From NCBI GenBank assembly GCA_965250225.1, contig CBDFNQ010000027.1:96953-160952 (forward strand): a stretch of DNA of 64,000 nt. The letters run 5' to 3'. Numbering within the stretch: the stretch's first letter is position 1; each line of letters begins with the position of its first letter. The DNA comes from CBDEUK01 sp965250225 (GTDB lineage: Bacteria > Pseudomonadota > Gammaproteobacteria > Eutrophobiales > Eutrophobiaceae). The translations under genes were made by a program, and so were the position numbers. Shown here in pieces: positions 35,168 to 44,049 of the stretch. The notes under the pieces are model-generated. The model was not told the DNA's origin and ran no database searches. It saw only the letters and a program-made list of their open reading frames with translations.

Positions 35168-35187
35168 TGTGGATAAACTGCGGATAA
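35168..35187 (-). promoter_or_regulatory. Two adjacent DnaA boxes upstream of nrdA
   Basis: TGTGGATAA (35168-35176) is the exact complement of the consensus box TTATCCACA. TGCGGATAA (35179-35187) differs at one base. Their starts are 11 bases apart and both face the same way. DnaA control of nrdAB is known in Escherichia coli, so regulation by DnaA is a reasonable inference. Confidence 0.6.
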
Positions 35188-35432
35188 AAATAGCCAATCC
35201 AGGCCCAAAATATGATCTCAAATAGTTTCAGTGACTTAGCGCGAAAAAATCATAAAAACAAAAGGTTGTTTTTTAATCAATTAGCTTCGATATGAAGAGG
35301 TTTAAAGAGAAAAGCAGTGTGGTTAGACGGGGAAATAATGAAGAAGAATGTGACTGAGTTCACAAATAGATGATCAATACGATCCAATTTGCTTCAAGAA
35401 TGGCCGGGCAGAGCTGTTCGTAGAATTGAATA

Positions 35433-36341
35433 TTATTGAATGGTCTTTTCTGATTTTGCTGCTTCCACCGTTTCAATCGAGACCATCAGAACAGAGGTTC
35501 TCCCATCTTTGTGTTGTATCGACCGTACCGTCTCCCTGAGTGGTAAGGGGCTGCCATTCTTGGATATTTTTCTGAGCTCCCAGCGGTGCAGCCGATCCCG
35601 ATCGTCAAGGGATTCTTTGATGTATTGTCGAGCTAGATTGCGATCTTCCGGGTGGTAAAGCGAAATCAGAGGTTTATCAATGAGCTCATTACGTTGATAG
35701 CCTAACAGGTAAGCACCAAAGCGATTGACGGTCTGAATATGGCCTCTTTTATCCACATTGAAGTACATAGCCGGTGTGTTGTTGAACAGTTCTTCATAGC
35801 GTTGTTCACTGATGTGCAATGCCTTTTCGACTTCAAGGCGGCTGTCCATTTCGGATTCCAGATTAGCTCTGGCCAATTCATAAGCGACTTCGGTATTGAT
35901 AACGCGTCGTTCGAGCTTTCCTTTTTGTGCCTGTAAGGCATGGTTCATGTCCTTGATTGATAACTGGTTTTCAATACGTGCGATTAACACGGGCAGGGTG
36001 CCTGGCTTGATGATGTAATCGTTAGCACCAGCCTCCAGAGCATTGACGATATTTTCCGGGTCTTCGCTAACGGTTAAAATAATCACTGGTAATTCGAGTG
36101 GAGAATGCTTTTTTCTAATGACTTCCAGTACATCGATACCACTGTAGTTTGGCATTTTCATATCGAGAAAAACCAGATCGAAGGGTGTGTTGATTGCCAG
36201 TAACCGCATTCCTTCTTCAGGATCCTGAACAGTCGTGACTTCGTATTTTTTTGAGGTTAAAAAAATTGAGATGGTATTGCAGATGGTTTTGTCATCATCT
36301 ACTATCAAAATAGAAGCCGGTTTGGTGCTTTTTTCGAACAT
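35433..36341 (-). CDS. Response regulator with REC and PAS domains
   Basis: The 302-residue protein has an N-terminal receiver domain (about residues 10-130) with acidic residues in VDDDKT and the phospho-acceptor Asp in VFLDMKMPNYSG. A short coiled segment and a PAS/PAC domain (about 175-295) follow, starting SEQRYEELFNNTPAMYFNVD. There is no DNA-binding, GGDEF or kinase domain, so it probably acts by binding a partner protein. No sensor kinase is adjacent. Confidence 0.88.
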   Translation of the reverse strand: MFEKSTKPASILIVDDDKTICNTISIFLTSKKYEVTTVQDPEEGMRLLAINTPFDLVFLDMKMPNYSGIDVLEVIRKKHSPLELPVIILTVSEDPENIVNALEAGANDYIIKPGTLPVLIARIENQLSIKDMNHALQAQKGKLERRVINTEVAYELARANLESEMDSRLEVEKALHISEQRYEELFNNTPAMYFNVDKRGHIQTVNRFGAYLLGYQRNELIDKPLISLYHPEDRNLARQYIKESLDDRDRLHRWELRKISKNGSPLPLRETVRSIQHKDGRTSVLMVSIETVEAAKSEKTIQ

Positions 36342-36678
36342 AATAAAATCGTATCTGTGTGCAAGTTATTATGTAATTCCAGCTTGTCCTGAGCAGAGAT
36401 TACCTATGATTGGTCATGATGAACTTTATCTATCACATTACTTAAGAGCATTTATGAAACCAGGCTAAGGAATAGTTGTGATAAAGGGTTGCCGATTTAT
36501 TCCCATCACTGCTCTTTTCCAGCAATTAAGACCAAACGTTATTATTATTCATTAAAGATGTGAATCAAGAGACTGATTCTATTACAAAAGAACACTTCAT
36601 ACCATAATAACTTAAAGTCAATTCTAAGTTTATTAGAAACAACCAACGCGATAGAAAATTCTAGTATAGATTTGACAT
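36342..36678. other. Intergenic gap without recognised features
   Basis: This stretch of 337 AT-rich bases separates the REC-PAS gene start from the end of the lipase gene. It should contain the REC-PAS promoter. I see no convincing operator, terminator or small gene. Confidence 0.4.
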
Positions 36679-37392
36679 TTATTTTGTTAAAAAACACGCA
36701 TTTTTGAGAAAAGACAAGGTGTTTTGAATGACGAGGGGGCGTTTCATAATAAACGGGTGGCTATGCGGTAATACGATGAAATCAGATGAACCGGTTAGCT
36801 GTGCATTTGTAACCGATACCTTACCATCATCAGCACCTGGTATCAGGAGTGAAAGTATCCAGTTAATAGATGTATTGCCAGCAATGATCCCTAGTTCAAA
36901 ATCAGCATCGGGCAGATTCAGAGGCACGCTATTACTGTCCGTGCCAAGTTGATTAGCAGCTGGGCCATTGATCCAGTGAAAGGGAGGAAACCATTTGAGT
37001 TTGTCTACCGCTTCGCTGCCTTGATTAGGCGGACTCAACATGACGATTCGACCGAGATTAGATATTGCATTGTTAGATAGGTAATAACGGATAAGAATAC
37101 CGCCCATGGAATGTGTGACAAAATGGATATGCCTGGCACCATGACATTGTTCGAGCATTGGCGGGATATATTTGTTACTGAGCACTTCAACACTATATTT
37201 CCGTGATGGGTAATCATCATTAATGACCTCATACCCACTATTAACCAATGCTTTCTGCATATCATTCATTGAGTTATGAGTTCTGGCCAGACCGTGAAGT
37301 AAGATCACGCATTGATCATTTGTTTTTGCAAAAGTGGAGAGAGGCGACATAAGTAATATCAATATTAGATACTTATGATAGCGTTTTATCAT
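36679..37392 (-). CDS. Exported alpha/beta-hydrolase, lipase-like
   Basis: The 237-residue protein has a signal peptide (cleavage after FAK or close by). It has an alpha/beta-hydrolase core: the oxyanion segment VILLHGLART, the nucleophile motif THSMGG near residue 94, a likely acid at GADDGKVS, and a likely His in PHSHPFIM. It resembles small bacterial lipases/esterases of the LipB or PGAP1-like type. It starts 4 bases into the end of the LplT-Aas gene, so the two may be co-transcribed and both act on lipids. Confidence 0.85.
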   Translation of the reverse strand: MIKRYHKYLILILLMSPLSTFAKTNDQCVILLHGLARTHNSMNDMQKALVNSGYEVINDDYPSRKYSVEVLSNKYIPPMLEQCHGARHIHFVTHSMGGILIRYYLSNNAISNLGRIVMLSPPNQGSEAVDKLKWFPPFHWINGPAANQLGTDSNSVPLNLPDADFELGIIAGNTSINWILSLLIPGADDGKVSVTNAQLTGSSDFIVLPHSHPFIMKRPLVIQNTLSFLKNACFLTK

Positions 37393-40300
37393 GCAAGCAA
37401 TTGTTTGGCCGCTTTGAAGTCTGTCTTGCCGCTGCCGAGTTTGGGAATTTCATCGACCACTTTGACATTAGCGGGGAGCATCAACGGGTTACTTTTGATT
37501 TCGAGCATGGCTTTTTTGATACTTGCCAATTCAATGTCTTGTGCAATCAATAAGATGATCTTTTCACCTTTCTTTTCATCTGGTAGATTCACTGCAACCA
37601 ATTCCAGTTCTGGTTGTTCCAACGCCAGACGTACCTGTTCTTCAACAGCAGTCAGGCTGATCATTTCGCCGCCCAGTTTTGCAAAGCGAGAATAGCGATC
37701 AACAATGGTTAAAAAGCCATCTTCATCGAGATGACCTTTGTCGCCAGTCTTGTACCAGCGTTGACCATCCAGTTCGACGATGACTTTACTGGTTTTTTCT
37801 TCGTCGTTTAAATACCCTAACATCACTTGTGTACCGCCGATAAGAATCAAACCATCTTCACCGGTTGGTAGTTCTTCCAATGTGTCCGGATCAACAATAC
37901 GCGAGCTACTGCCGGGTAAAGGCATGCCGACCGTTCCGAGTTTGGTGCCTAACTGTAGCTTCCAGTATTGGGTATCAAGATGATCGGGGATATTGACACT
38001 GGCAACTGGCGTTGTTTCTGTAGCCCCGTAACCTTCGTAAATATCTTTATTGAATTTCAGTTTAAAGGCTTCGCGTACATCGGTATTGAGTTTTTCCGCA
38101 CCAGCCACAACGATGCGCAGGGATTCAAGCATCAGAGGATGGACGCGTTTGTTCTTAGTGTATAAACGCAGAAAGGTGGAAGTGCCGCAAAAGATCGTTG
38201 CACGATATTTTGCAATCGCTTTGGCAATATTAACGGCATCGGTTGGGTCGGGATGACAGACTACAGGGATGCCTTCGATTAGGGGCATAAACATTGTTAC
38301 CGTTAGGCCAAAAGCATGAAACAAGGGCAAGCTAGCCATTACGACATCAGTATTTTCGGTGTTTAATACGTCAGAGATCTGTTTCAGGTTGGCCATGATG
38401 TTTCGATGACTGAGCATGACACCATTGGGTTCGCCTTCACTGCCACTGGAAAATAAAATCGCTGCAGGACTGTCCAGATCCACTTTTTTACAATAGAACC
38501 AACGAACCAGACTTTTTGGCAACAGGCTAACGAGTATCAGTGTGGTTAATAGAGATGCCTTGTTGATTTCATCTTTCATCTCTTCCATGTAATACACATT
38601 CCTTCCAGTGAATAAATCGCCAAGAATGATGCCTTTCTTCTCCAGCTTCTGAAGAAATTTTTTCGAGGTATAGATACTGTTTATTTCGGCTTTATTAACT
38701 GCTGCGATTAATGCTTCTTTGCTGGCCGTGAAATTTAAATTCACAATAGTTTTGCCACACAACAATGTTGCCATATTGGCAATCACGCCAGCACTTGTAG
38801 TAGGTAATAACAGGCCGATGTTCTGTTCCGGGCTATTCTTCTTGATGAGTCTGGAAAACTGTATCGTTGCTGTGGCAAATTTACGATGGCTGATCGCATC
38901 CCCAGTGGTATCGACAACCGAGGGTTCGGATTTCATACGTTTAACGGTATCCAGCCAGGCATTGGGTAGTGTCGGTAAACCACTGGTATGGATTTGCCAG
39001 GTGGAGATGGAGAGATCAAAGACCTTACGTTTTAAATCTTCCGCTACAGTGTCTATCGGCAGTGGTTGACCGAAGGCGACGATAATGTCCTGTTTAATAC
39101 CATTAGCGCGCAGGCTTTTTAACTTGTCGCTGGAACGGGAAAACCAACTGCCCCATAGGCCGCGTATGTAAAACGGCAGGATCACGCCACTGGCATTTTC
39201 AGCAGCCTTTTCATAACCTCTTTGAAATTCAGATAATTGACCAGAACGACTGATAGTGCCTTCCGGAAACAAACAGACTACATGACCGCGATTCAGTGTT
39301 TCAGTGATTGTTTTTAAAGCAGATTTACTCGAGTTTTTTGAGATCGGTACAACACCAAACAGATCGAAAAACCATTTTAAATACCAACGTTGATAAATAC
39401 TGCGTTCCATGACAAAACGCACCGGGCGAGGGGAGGCCATTTGTACAATGGCCCAGTCAATCCAGCTGATGTGGTTGCCGAGCATCAAGACTCCACCGGT
39501 TTCCGGAATATTTTTGAAGCCAATGACTTCCAGAGAGTATTTACGCCCAATAATAACGCTGACCAGAAAACGCAATAGTGATTGTGGTAATTTGTAAACG
39601 GTATAAATCGTCCCGATTACTGCAACGAACATTAAAATGTTAAACAAACCGATACTGCCCATCCCCATAAAAGAGAAAGCAACGGTAAGGCCAAGGAAGC
39701 TCAGCATCACGGTGTTTTGAATCAGGTTATTGCCTGCCAGGACACGACCCAGTTCATTTTCCTGGGCGTGAAATTGAATCAATGCATTTAAAGGAATGAT
39801 CAAAATGCCGCCTAAAATACCCCAGGCGAGGAAATTAAACGCCTGTGCGGTGATGCTTTCGAAACTGGGTAAGAAAAATAAGCAGACCGCTATACCGATG
39901 GAACCGATAGGCACCAGTCCAGTTTCAATGTGTGTCTTTGAGACTCGACCGGCAATGATCGAACCTAATATGATACCAATCCCTGCGCATGCCATGGCTC
40001 CCTGAACCAGACGAGTATCCATAATGCCCATGGTTTCTTTTGCATAAGCCGGAAAGGCGGCAAGCATGACTTGAGAGATAGACCAGAAGATAGCCAAACC
40101 AATGATGGATAATAAAATCACCTCACGTTTAATCACGACATGTAAATTGTTTTTTAAATATTTTCCGCTTGTGTACTCATGCCAATTAAATTGCATGTCT
40201 TCATTTTCATCTTGCGTTTGAGGCAACGCATAGGCCAACATCAATTCAATGACACTGAACGCAACCAGGCCCCAACCAACTGGTGCTATGGATTGAAGTA

Positions 40301-40832
40301 TTATTGTTTGGCTGTCTCCATATGCGACTCCTTTCAGAAAATGTTCGAATAGGATCGAGAAGACAAAAATACCAGCCAGGATCGCAATAGTAGTGACTGC
40401 CTGAACAGCACCATTGGCTGTAGCCAGTTTATCTTTACCAGTCAATTCTTTTATGTAACCGTATTTAGCTGGTGAATAAAACGCGCTTTGCAAAGCCAAC
40501 ATGAAAGTCATGGCAAAGGCTGGCCAGAACAGTCCGAGATAATAAAACAGGGTGATTAACAAGGTTAAAGCAACGGCTAGCCAGGCACTCAAGCGCATGA
40601 TTTTATTCTTCGGATATTTATCAGAGCAATAACCAGCCGGGGAGATGACCAGAATAAAAGGCAGGAGGATTAAGGCATTGACGATGGCTGTCAGGGTAAT
40701 TAATTCTGTGCCGTCATAAATTTTAAACACCGTGTTCTGGATTATTATCTTATGTCCGAGATCAACGAAAGCATTAAAAAAAACCATGCTAACGAATGGA
40801 AGAAAACCGCGAATTTTAAAAAGCTGTGCCAT
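37389..40832 (-). CDS. aas: LplT-Aas fusion: lysophospholipid transporter, acyltransferase and acyl-ACP synthetase
   Basis: The 1147-residue protein has three parts. The first is an MFS transporter of LplT type (about residues 1-410, twelve membrane segments). The second is a PlsC acyltransferase domain with NHISWID (the HX4D motif) near 450 and FPEGTISR near 520. The third is an AMP-binding domain with ILFSSGSEGEPNGVMLSH near 800, GYGATETTP and YKTGDKG. It recycles lysophospholipids by flipping and re-acylating them. In Escherichia coli lplT and aas are separate genes; fused forms are common in other proteobacteria. Confidence 0.94.
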   Translation of the reverse strand: MAQLFKIRGFLPFVSMVFFNAFVDLGHKIIIQNTVFKIYDGTELITLTAIVNALILLPFILVISPAGYCSDKYPKNKIMRLSAWLAVALTLLITLFYYLGLFWPAFAMTFMLALQSAFYSPAKYGYIKELTGKDKLATANGAVQAVTTIAILAGIFVFSILFEHFLKGVAYGDSQTIILQSIAPVGWGLVAFSVIELMLAYALPQTQDENEDMQFNWHEYTSGKYLKNNLHVVIKREVILLSIIGLAIFWSISQVMLAAFPAYAKETMGIMDTRLVQGAMACAGIGIILGSIIAGRVSKTHIETGLVPIGSIGIAVCLFFLPSFESITAQAFNFLAWGILGGILIIPLNALIQFHAQENELGRVLAGNNLIQNTVMLSFLGLTVAFSFMGMGSIGLFNILMFVAVIGTIYTVYKLPQSLLRFLVSVIIGRKYSLEVIGFKNIPETGGVLMLGNHISWIDWAIVQMASPRPVRFVMERSIYQRWYLKWFFDLFGVVPISKNSSKSALKTITETLNRGHVVCLFPEGTISRSGQLSEFQRGYEKAAENASGVILPFYIRGLWGSWFSRSSDKLKSLRANGIKQDIIVAFGQPLPIDTVAEDLKRKVFDLSISTWQIHTSGLPTLPNAWLDTVKRMKSEPSVVDTTGDAISHRKFATATIQFSRLIKKNSPEQNIGLLLPTTSAGVIANMATLLCGKTIVNLNFTASKEALIAAVNKAEINSIYTSKKFLQKLEKKGIILGDLFTGRNVYYMEEMKDEINKASLLTTLILVSLLPKSLVRWFYCKKVDLDSPAAILFSSGSEGEPNGVMLSHRNIMANLKQISDVLNTENTDVVMASLPLFHAFGLTVTMFMPLIEGIPVVCHPDPTDAVNIAKAIAKYRATIFCGTSTFLRLYTKNKRVHPLMLESLRIVVAGAEKLNTDVREAFKLKFNKDIYEGYGATETTPVASVNIPDHLDTQYWKLQLGTKLGTVGMPLPGSSSRIVDPDTLEELPTGEDGLILIGGTQVMLGYLNDEEKTSKVIVELDGQRWYKTGDKGHLDEDGFLTIVDRYSRFAKLGGEMISLTAVEEQVRLALEQPELELVAVNLPDEKKGEKIILLIAQDIELASIKKAMLEIKSNPLMLPANVKVVDEIPKLGSGKTDFKAAKQLLA

Positions 40833-40878
40833 TTATATATTTCCTTGTATGAAATTAGTGCTATTCCATGAGCCTGAA

Positions 40879-41301
40879 TCATTCAATCAGATTTGTTTTT
40901 ATTTCTTCGCAAAGGAACATAATTTGTTCTGTTTGTTTTTCAGATAATCCCGTTGCACACAATGCTAATTCGCTGGCTTTCAATGCTTTTTTTGCCAGGA
41001 CTTTTCCGGTTCTCGTCAGCGTTATTCTTTTTTGGCGTTCGTCATCCTTAACAAAATCTCTGGTTAGATAACAATTTAATTCTAACCGTTTAATTAAAGG
41101 ACTCAAGGTAGCATTGCTAATCCCGCTAATCTTTGCGATGTCCGTTATTTTAACGTCTTTATATTCCCACAGCACCATCATAACCACATATTGTGGATAG
41201 GTGAGGTTTAACGGTTCCAGTAATGGTTTATAGGCTTGCGTGATCGCACGTGATGTTGAATACAGTGCGTAACAGAGTTGTTCACTTAGTTTTGGACCCA
41301 T
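40879..41301 (-). CDS. MarR-family transcriptional regulator
   Basis: The 140-residue winged-helix protein has a DNA-binding part, YPQYVVMMVLWEYKDVKITDIAKISGISNATLSPLIKRLE, and the wing with KDDERQKRITLTRTG, as in MarR/OhrR proteins. It has a cysteine at the domain start (EQLCYALYSTSR), a position used for peroxide sensing in OhrR; whether it senses oxidants is not known. It is divergent from the P460 gene across a palindrome that is its probable binding site. Confidence 0.92.
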   Translation of the reverse strand: MGPKLSEQLCYALYSTSRAITQAYKPLLEPLNLTYPQYVVMMVLWEYKDVKITDIAKISGISNATLSPLIKRLELNCYLTRDFVKDDERQKRITLTRTGKVLAKKALKASELALCATGLSEKQTEQIMFLCEEIKTNLIE

Positions 41302-41394
41302 TGTATAAATATCTATTTTTTCTATTAAAATAATTATTTTTTCAAAAATGTTTGCATAACAAGTGTAGCGTGCTTATACTATGAATTACAATAT

Positions 41395-41421
41395 TTAGTA
41401 CACAAAATATATTTGTACTAA
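41395..41421. promoter_or_regulatory. Inverted repeat between marR and the cytochrome P460 gene, likely MarR operator
   Basis: TTAGTACA (41395-41402) and TGTACTAA (41414-41421) are exact reverse complements separated by 11 AT-rich bases. The site is central to the 167-base divergent gap. MarR proteins typically bind such repeats in their own divergent promoter regions. Confidence 0.65.
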
Positions 41422-41468
41422 TAAAAAAATGTGATACCCCATGTTTAAACTATCTTAAGGAGTTTTCT

Positions 41469-41975
41469 ATGCGAATTCTATTACTGGTCTCTTTATTATT
41501 TTCTGCGCAGTTATTGTATGCAGGAGGTAGAAATGATTTAGTTAAATTTCCTGCAAATTATAAAACAGATTTCACGCAATACGATACTCGAAACCGTGTG
41601 GGGAAACCCCAGGTAGTTGATTTATATGCAAACCAGAACGCACAAAAAGCCGTAAACGGATCAGAATTAGCGGATGATTCAATCATTGTCATGGAAGTGT
41701 ATAAAGCAGTAATAGATGATAATGGTGAGGTTGTTGTTGACCATTATGGTTTGTATGAAAAAGGTAAGTTTGCTGCCATAGCCGTTATGGAAAAACGCAG
41801 TGATTGGGGTAATGCATACCCGGCATCTGAAAGAGCAGGCGATTGGGGTTTTGCAATCTATACGAGTGATGGAAAACCCAAAGATAATGATCTAGATTGT
41901 GCTGGCTGTCATCAGCCACTTTCTGATACAGGGTATTTATTCTCATTTTCAAAATTGACTGAGCCAGTAAAATAA
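41469..41975 (+). CDS. Cytochrome P460 family c-type haem protein
   Basis: The 168-residue exported protein has a signal peptide of about 18 residues and a single haem-binding motif CAGCH near residues 142-146. The N-terminal half, with FPANYKTDFTQYDTRNR and VDLYANQNAQKA, is the P460 fold. Family members oxidise hydroxylamine or detoxify NO-related compounds, or act as cytochrome c'-beta. In a methylotroph, dealing with nitrogen oxides or amine-derived hydroxylamine is plausible. A clear AAGGAG ribosome site precedes the ATG. Confidence 0.88.
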   Translation: MRILLLVSLLFSAQLLYAGGRNDLVKFPANYKTDFTQYDTRNRVGKPQVVDLYANQNAQKAVNGSELADDSIIVMEVYKAVIDDNGEVVVDHYGLYEKGKFAAIAVMEKRSDWGNAYPASERAGDWGFAIYTSDGKPKDNDLDCAGCHQPLSDTGYLFSFSKLTEPVK

Positions 41976-42000
41976 ACTCTGTTACAAAAGTAATCCACGG

Positions 42001-42035
42001 CTGAATAATATCTACTATTAGTAGATATTATTCAG
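42001..42035. terminator. 35-bp near-perfect palindrome between convergent genes
   Basis: Two exact 17-bp arms (CTGAATAATATCTACTA and its complement) flank a single central T. The element overlaps the last codons of the minus-strand lipoprotein gene and starts 25 bases after the P460 stop. It is likely to act as a two-way transcription stop or mRNA 3' protecting stem, although the stem is AT-rich and no T-run follows. Confidence 0.55.
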
Positions 42036-42689
42036 TAGTTGGGTTTGGGTAATCGAGAATTTTCCAGGAACAGTGAATTCACGTCGTTGACTTTTAATCA
42101 GGCCAATACCTTTGGCGTACCAATCCAGTTGTTCAATATTGATTGTATCAATACCTCTGGTTCTATCGGCAACTGGAATACTTGAGGTTCCCTTGATTAA
42201 CAAACAATTCTCGTATCTTCCTGTCGGTATGCTTACTCGTTCAACCAGTGATTCAATGTTCATGTTCAGGATCACACTGGTTTCGACAGAAATGAATGAT
42301 TCACTACCTGCAAAAGATTCGTGTCGGCGTTTTAATAATTTTATATCATCCGATAATTGCCATTGCATTCCAGGTCTTGGGTTCATTGGCATTAGTAAAG
42401 TTGAGTCCTGTCCAGGCGTTTTTCCCAAAAACATACTATTGTCTTTTTGAAATAAAAAATATCTCTCACCACCCGCAGTAAAAAAGGGAAAGAGTGTGTT
42501 GCCTTCAAATTGTAATGATTTGCCATGATGAATGATGTTTTTGAGTGATAGGACATCATCATTGAAGGTTTGTGAAATCGTGTATTCCTTGGTTAAAACT
42601 TTACCCAAAGGCAGATAATCGTGTTGAACCTTGTTATCACAGGCGGCTAGAATCAAAAAGATTAAAATTAGGAAAATCCATGGTTTCAT
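42018..42689 (-). CDS. Lipoprotein of unknown function
   Basis: The 223-residue protein has a lipoprotein signal, ILAAC with the lipidated cysteine near residue 17. The rest is a beta-rich periplasmic domain with no family I recognise. A short segment, GRYENCLLIKGTSS, resembles domains in other outer-membrane-anchored hypothetical proteins. Its stop lies inside the 35-bp palindrome. Confidence 0.7.
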   Translation of the reverse strand: MKPWIFLILIFLILAACDNKVQHDYLPLGKVLTKEYTISQTFNDDVLSLKNIIHHGKSLQFEGNTLFPFFTAGGERYFLFQKDNSMFLGKTPGQDSTLLMPMNPRPGMQWQLSDDIKLLKRRHESFAGSESFISVETSVILNMNIESLVERVSIPTGRYENCLLIKGTSSIPVADRTRGIDTINIEQLDWYAKGIGLIKSQRREFTVPGKFSITQTQLLNNIY

Positions 42690-42959
42690 AAATCATTATA
42701 TACATTGATCTCAATTTATTTCGAATTCGTAATTCCACTCTCATTTACATGAATATAATCCGAAAATAGAGCCAATAATTGGCATATATATCATTGTAAA
42801 TACAGTTAAATCAGATAATAATATAAAAAAATCTAATAAGAACAAATAGATAGGGTTTATTTCATATTTATTTAAAATAAATGGTAATAAGTTGTTGCGT
42901 CGCACAAATAACTGCTCTATACTGCACCGCATCAAAACTTAAACCTTAGGAGAAAAACT

Positions 42960-43271
42960 ATGAATTTTGATATTGAAAAATTAGCAGCACCAACACGCGA
43001 ACTGAGTCAATTGGCTATCAGCAGCTACGAAAACCTGGCTGAGATTCAAGTTAAAAACATTCTTGAATGCAACCGTCTTGGTATTGAGTCATTGAAAGCT
43101 GTTGCAAGCATCAGCAATGCAGAGCAGTTCAAAAGCTACGTAGCCGATCAAACCACTCAATCCAAAGTTATTGTAGAAAACCTGTCTGCAGATGCAAAAG
43201 CAGCAAATGAGATTGGTCAAAACTACATCAACGAAGCAAAGAAAGTTGTTGAAACTGCATTTACTGCATAA
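42960..43271 (+). CDS. Phasin family protein
   Basis: The 103-residue, nearly all-helical protein starts MNFDIEKLAAPTRELSQLAISSYENLAEIQ. It has the phasin pattern of heptad-like helices and no cysteine-rich or membrane parts (one Cys only). Phasins coat polyhydroxyalkanoate granules, but no PHA synthase or depolymerase gene is in the window, so another role, such as chaperone-like surface binding, is possible. A good AGGAG site precedes it and a strong terminator follows. Confidence 0.82.
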   Translation: MNFDIEKLAAPTRELSQLAISSYENLAEIQVKNILECNRLGIESLKAVASISNAEQFKSYVADQTTQSKVIVENLSADAKAANEIGQNYINEAKKVVETAFTA

Positions 43272-43345
43272 GGGAACTCTGAACATGCAAGGATGAATTA
43301 TTCAGAGTCTATGAATAATAATGATCTCCTCTTTAGTACTTTAAT

Positions 43346-43371
43346 GCCGCCTTACAAAGGCGGCTTTTTTT
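43346..43371 (+). terminator. Rho-independent terminator after the phasin gene
   Basis: GCCGCCTT pairs exactly with AAGGCGGC around a 3-base loop (ACA) and is followed by seven T residues. It lies about 75 bases after the phasin stop. Confidence 0.93.
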
Positions 43372-43389
43372 ATGTTCTGAGATCAATCT

Positions 43390-43929
43390 TCATGGAATGA
43401 TTTTACTGATTTTTGTTCCTTCCAGTGTCAGGTTATACATCAGTCCTTTATTACTAATAATAAAGCCAATGATAGGATCATCATAATTGATTGAGTTGAT
43501 GTCCACGCCGGCTCCTAACTCAATCAGGGCGACTGAACCATCAACGCCGGCCTCCCACCCATCACTGTTACGAAAATCAGTTAAAGCTGCTTTCGTCAAA
43601 AAAACCAGGATAACAGTCTTAACCTGAGCACCTAATTGAAAACCTATCGATGCAGAGACAGTGTTGTAATAAGAAACGGTTTTGTTACCAATTCTAAGGG
43701 CACCTTCACCGTATTCACCGCCAATTCCAAAGCCAGCTTTAATGACTTCAGGAAAGACGAGAACACCTTCTGCTTTTTTTAAAAAATCATCGCCTCCAGT
43801 CACTTCTTTTTTGAAAAGTGCCAGTGAGGCATTGGTTTTGATATTAATTTCATCGGCCGATGCGGCGGATAATGGATTGGATACAAAGATGAGTAGCAAA
43901 GATAATATGAGTGTATTTATGTGTTTCAT
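43390..43929 (-). CDS. SYLF/Ysc84-domain exported protein
   Basis: I chose the ATG at 43929, which has an AGGAATAG ribosome site and gives a 179-residue protein with a clear signal peptide (MKHINTLILSLLLIFVSNPLSAAS). A longer reading from 44004 would hide the signal. The mature part has the SYLF features KKAEGVLVFPEVIKAGFGIGGEYGEGAL and GFQLGAQVKTVILVFLT. These lipid-binding proteins are common in periplasms, but their role is poorly known. Confidence 0.85.
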   Translation of the reverse strand: MKHINTLILSLLLIFVSNPLSAASADEINIKTNASLALFKKEVTGGDDFLKKAEGVLVFPEVIKAGFGIGGEYGEGALRIGNKTVSYYNTVSASIGFQLGAQVKTVILVFLTKAALTDFRNSDGWEAGVDGSVALIELGAGVDINSINYDDPIIGFIISNKGLMYNLTLEGTKISKIIP

Positions 43930-44049
43930 AGAACTATTCCTGGGATGTGAGTGAAGATCGTAATAATGTTTTGTTATGGACTTAAGCTTGGTAGCAGAAT
44001 TCAATTAATTCAAACAAAAAATGATCAAAATGAGAAATATTACGGTCTT

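Larger units (their letters stand above)
34977..35432. promoter_or_regulatory. Upstream region of nrdAB
   Basis: This 456-base AT-rich gap lies between nrdA and the end of the REC-PAS gene, both on the minus strand. It contains two DnaA-box-like sites one helical turn apart (35168-35187) and a partly palindromic ACACAATATAATGTGG at 35123-35138 that resembles an NrdR box. I see nothing else recognisable, and no gene. Confidence 0.5.

Noticed and set aside
42741..42935. A 64-residue minus-strand reading frame upstream of the phasin gene
   Set aside because: It lies in the AT-rich phasin promoter region, has a low-complexity hydrophobic reading and no visible ribosome site; more likely chance.
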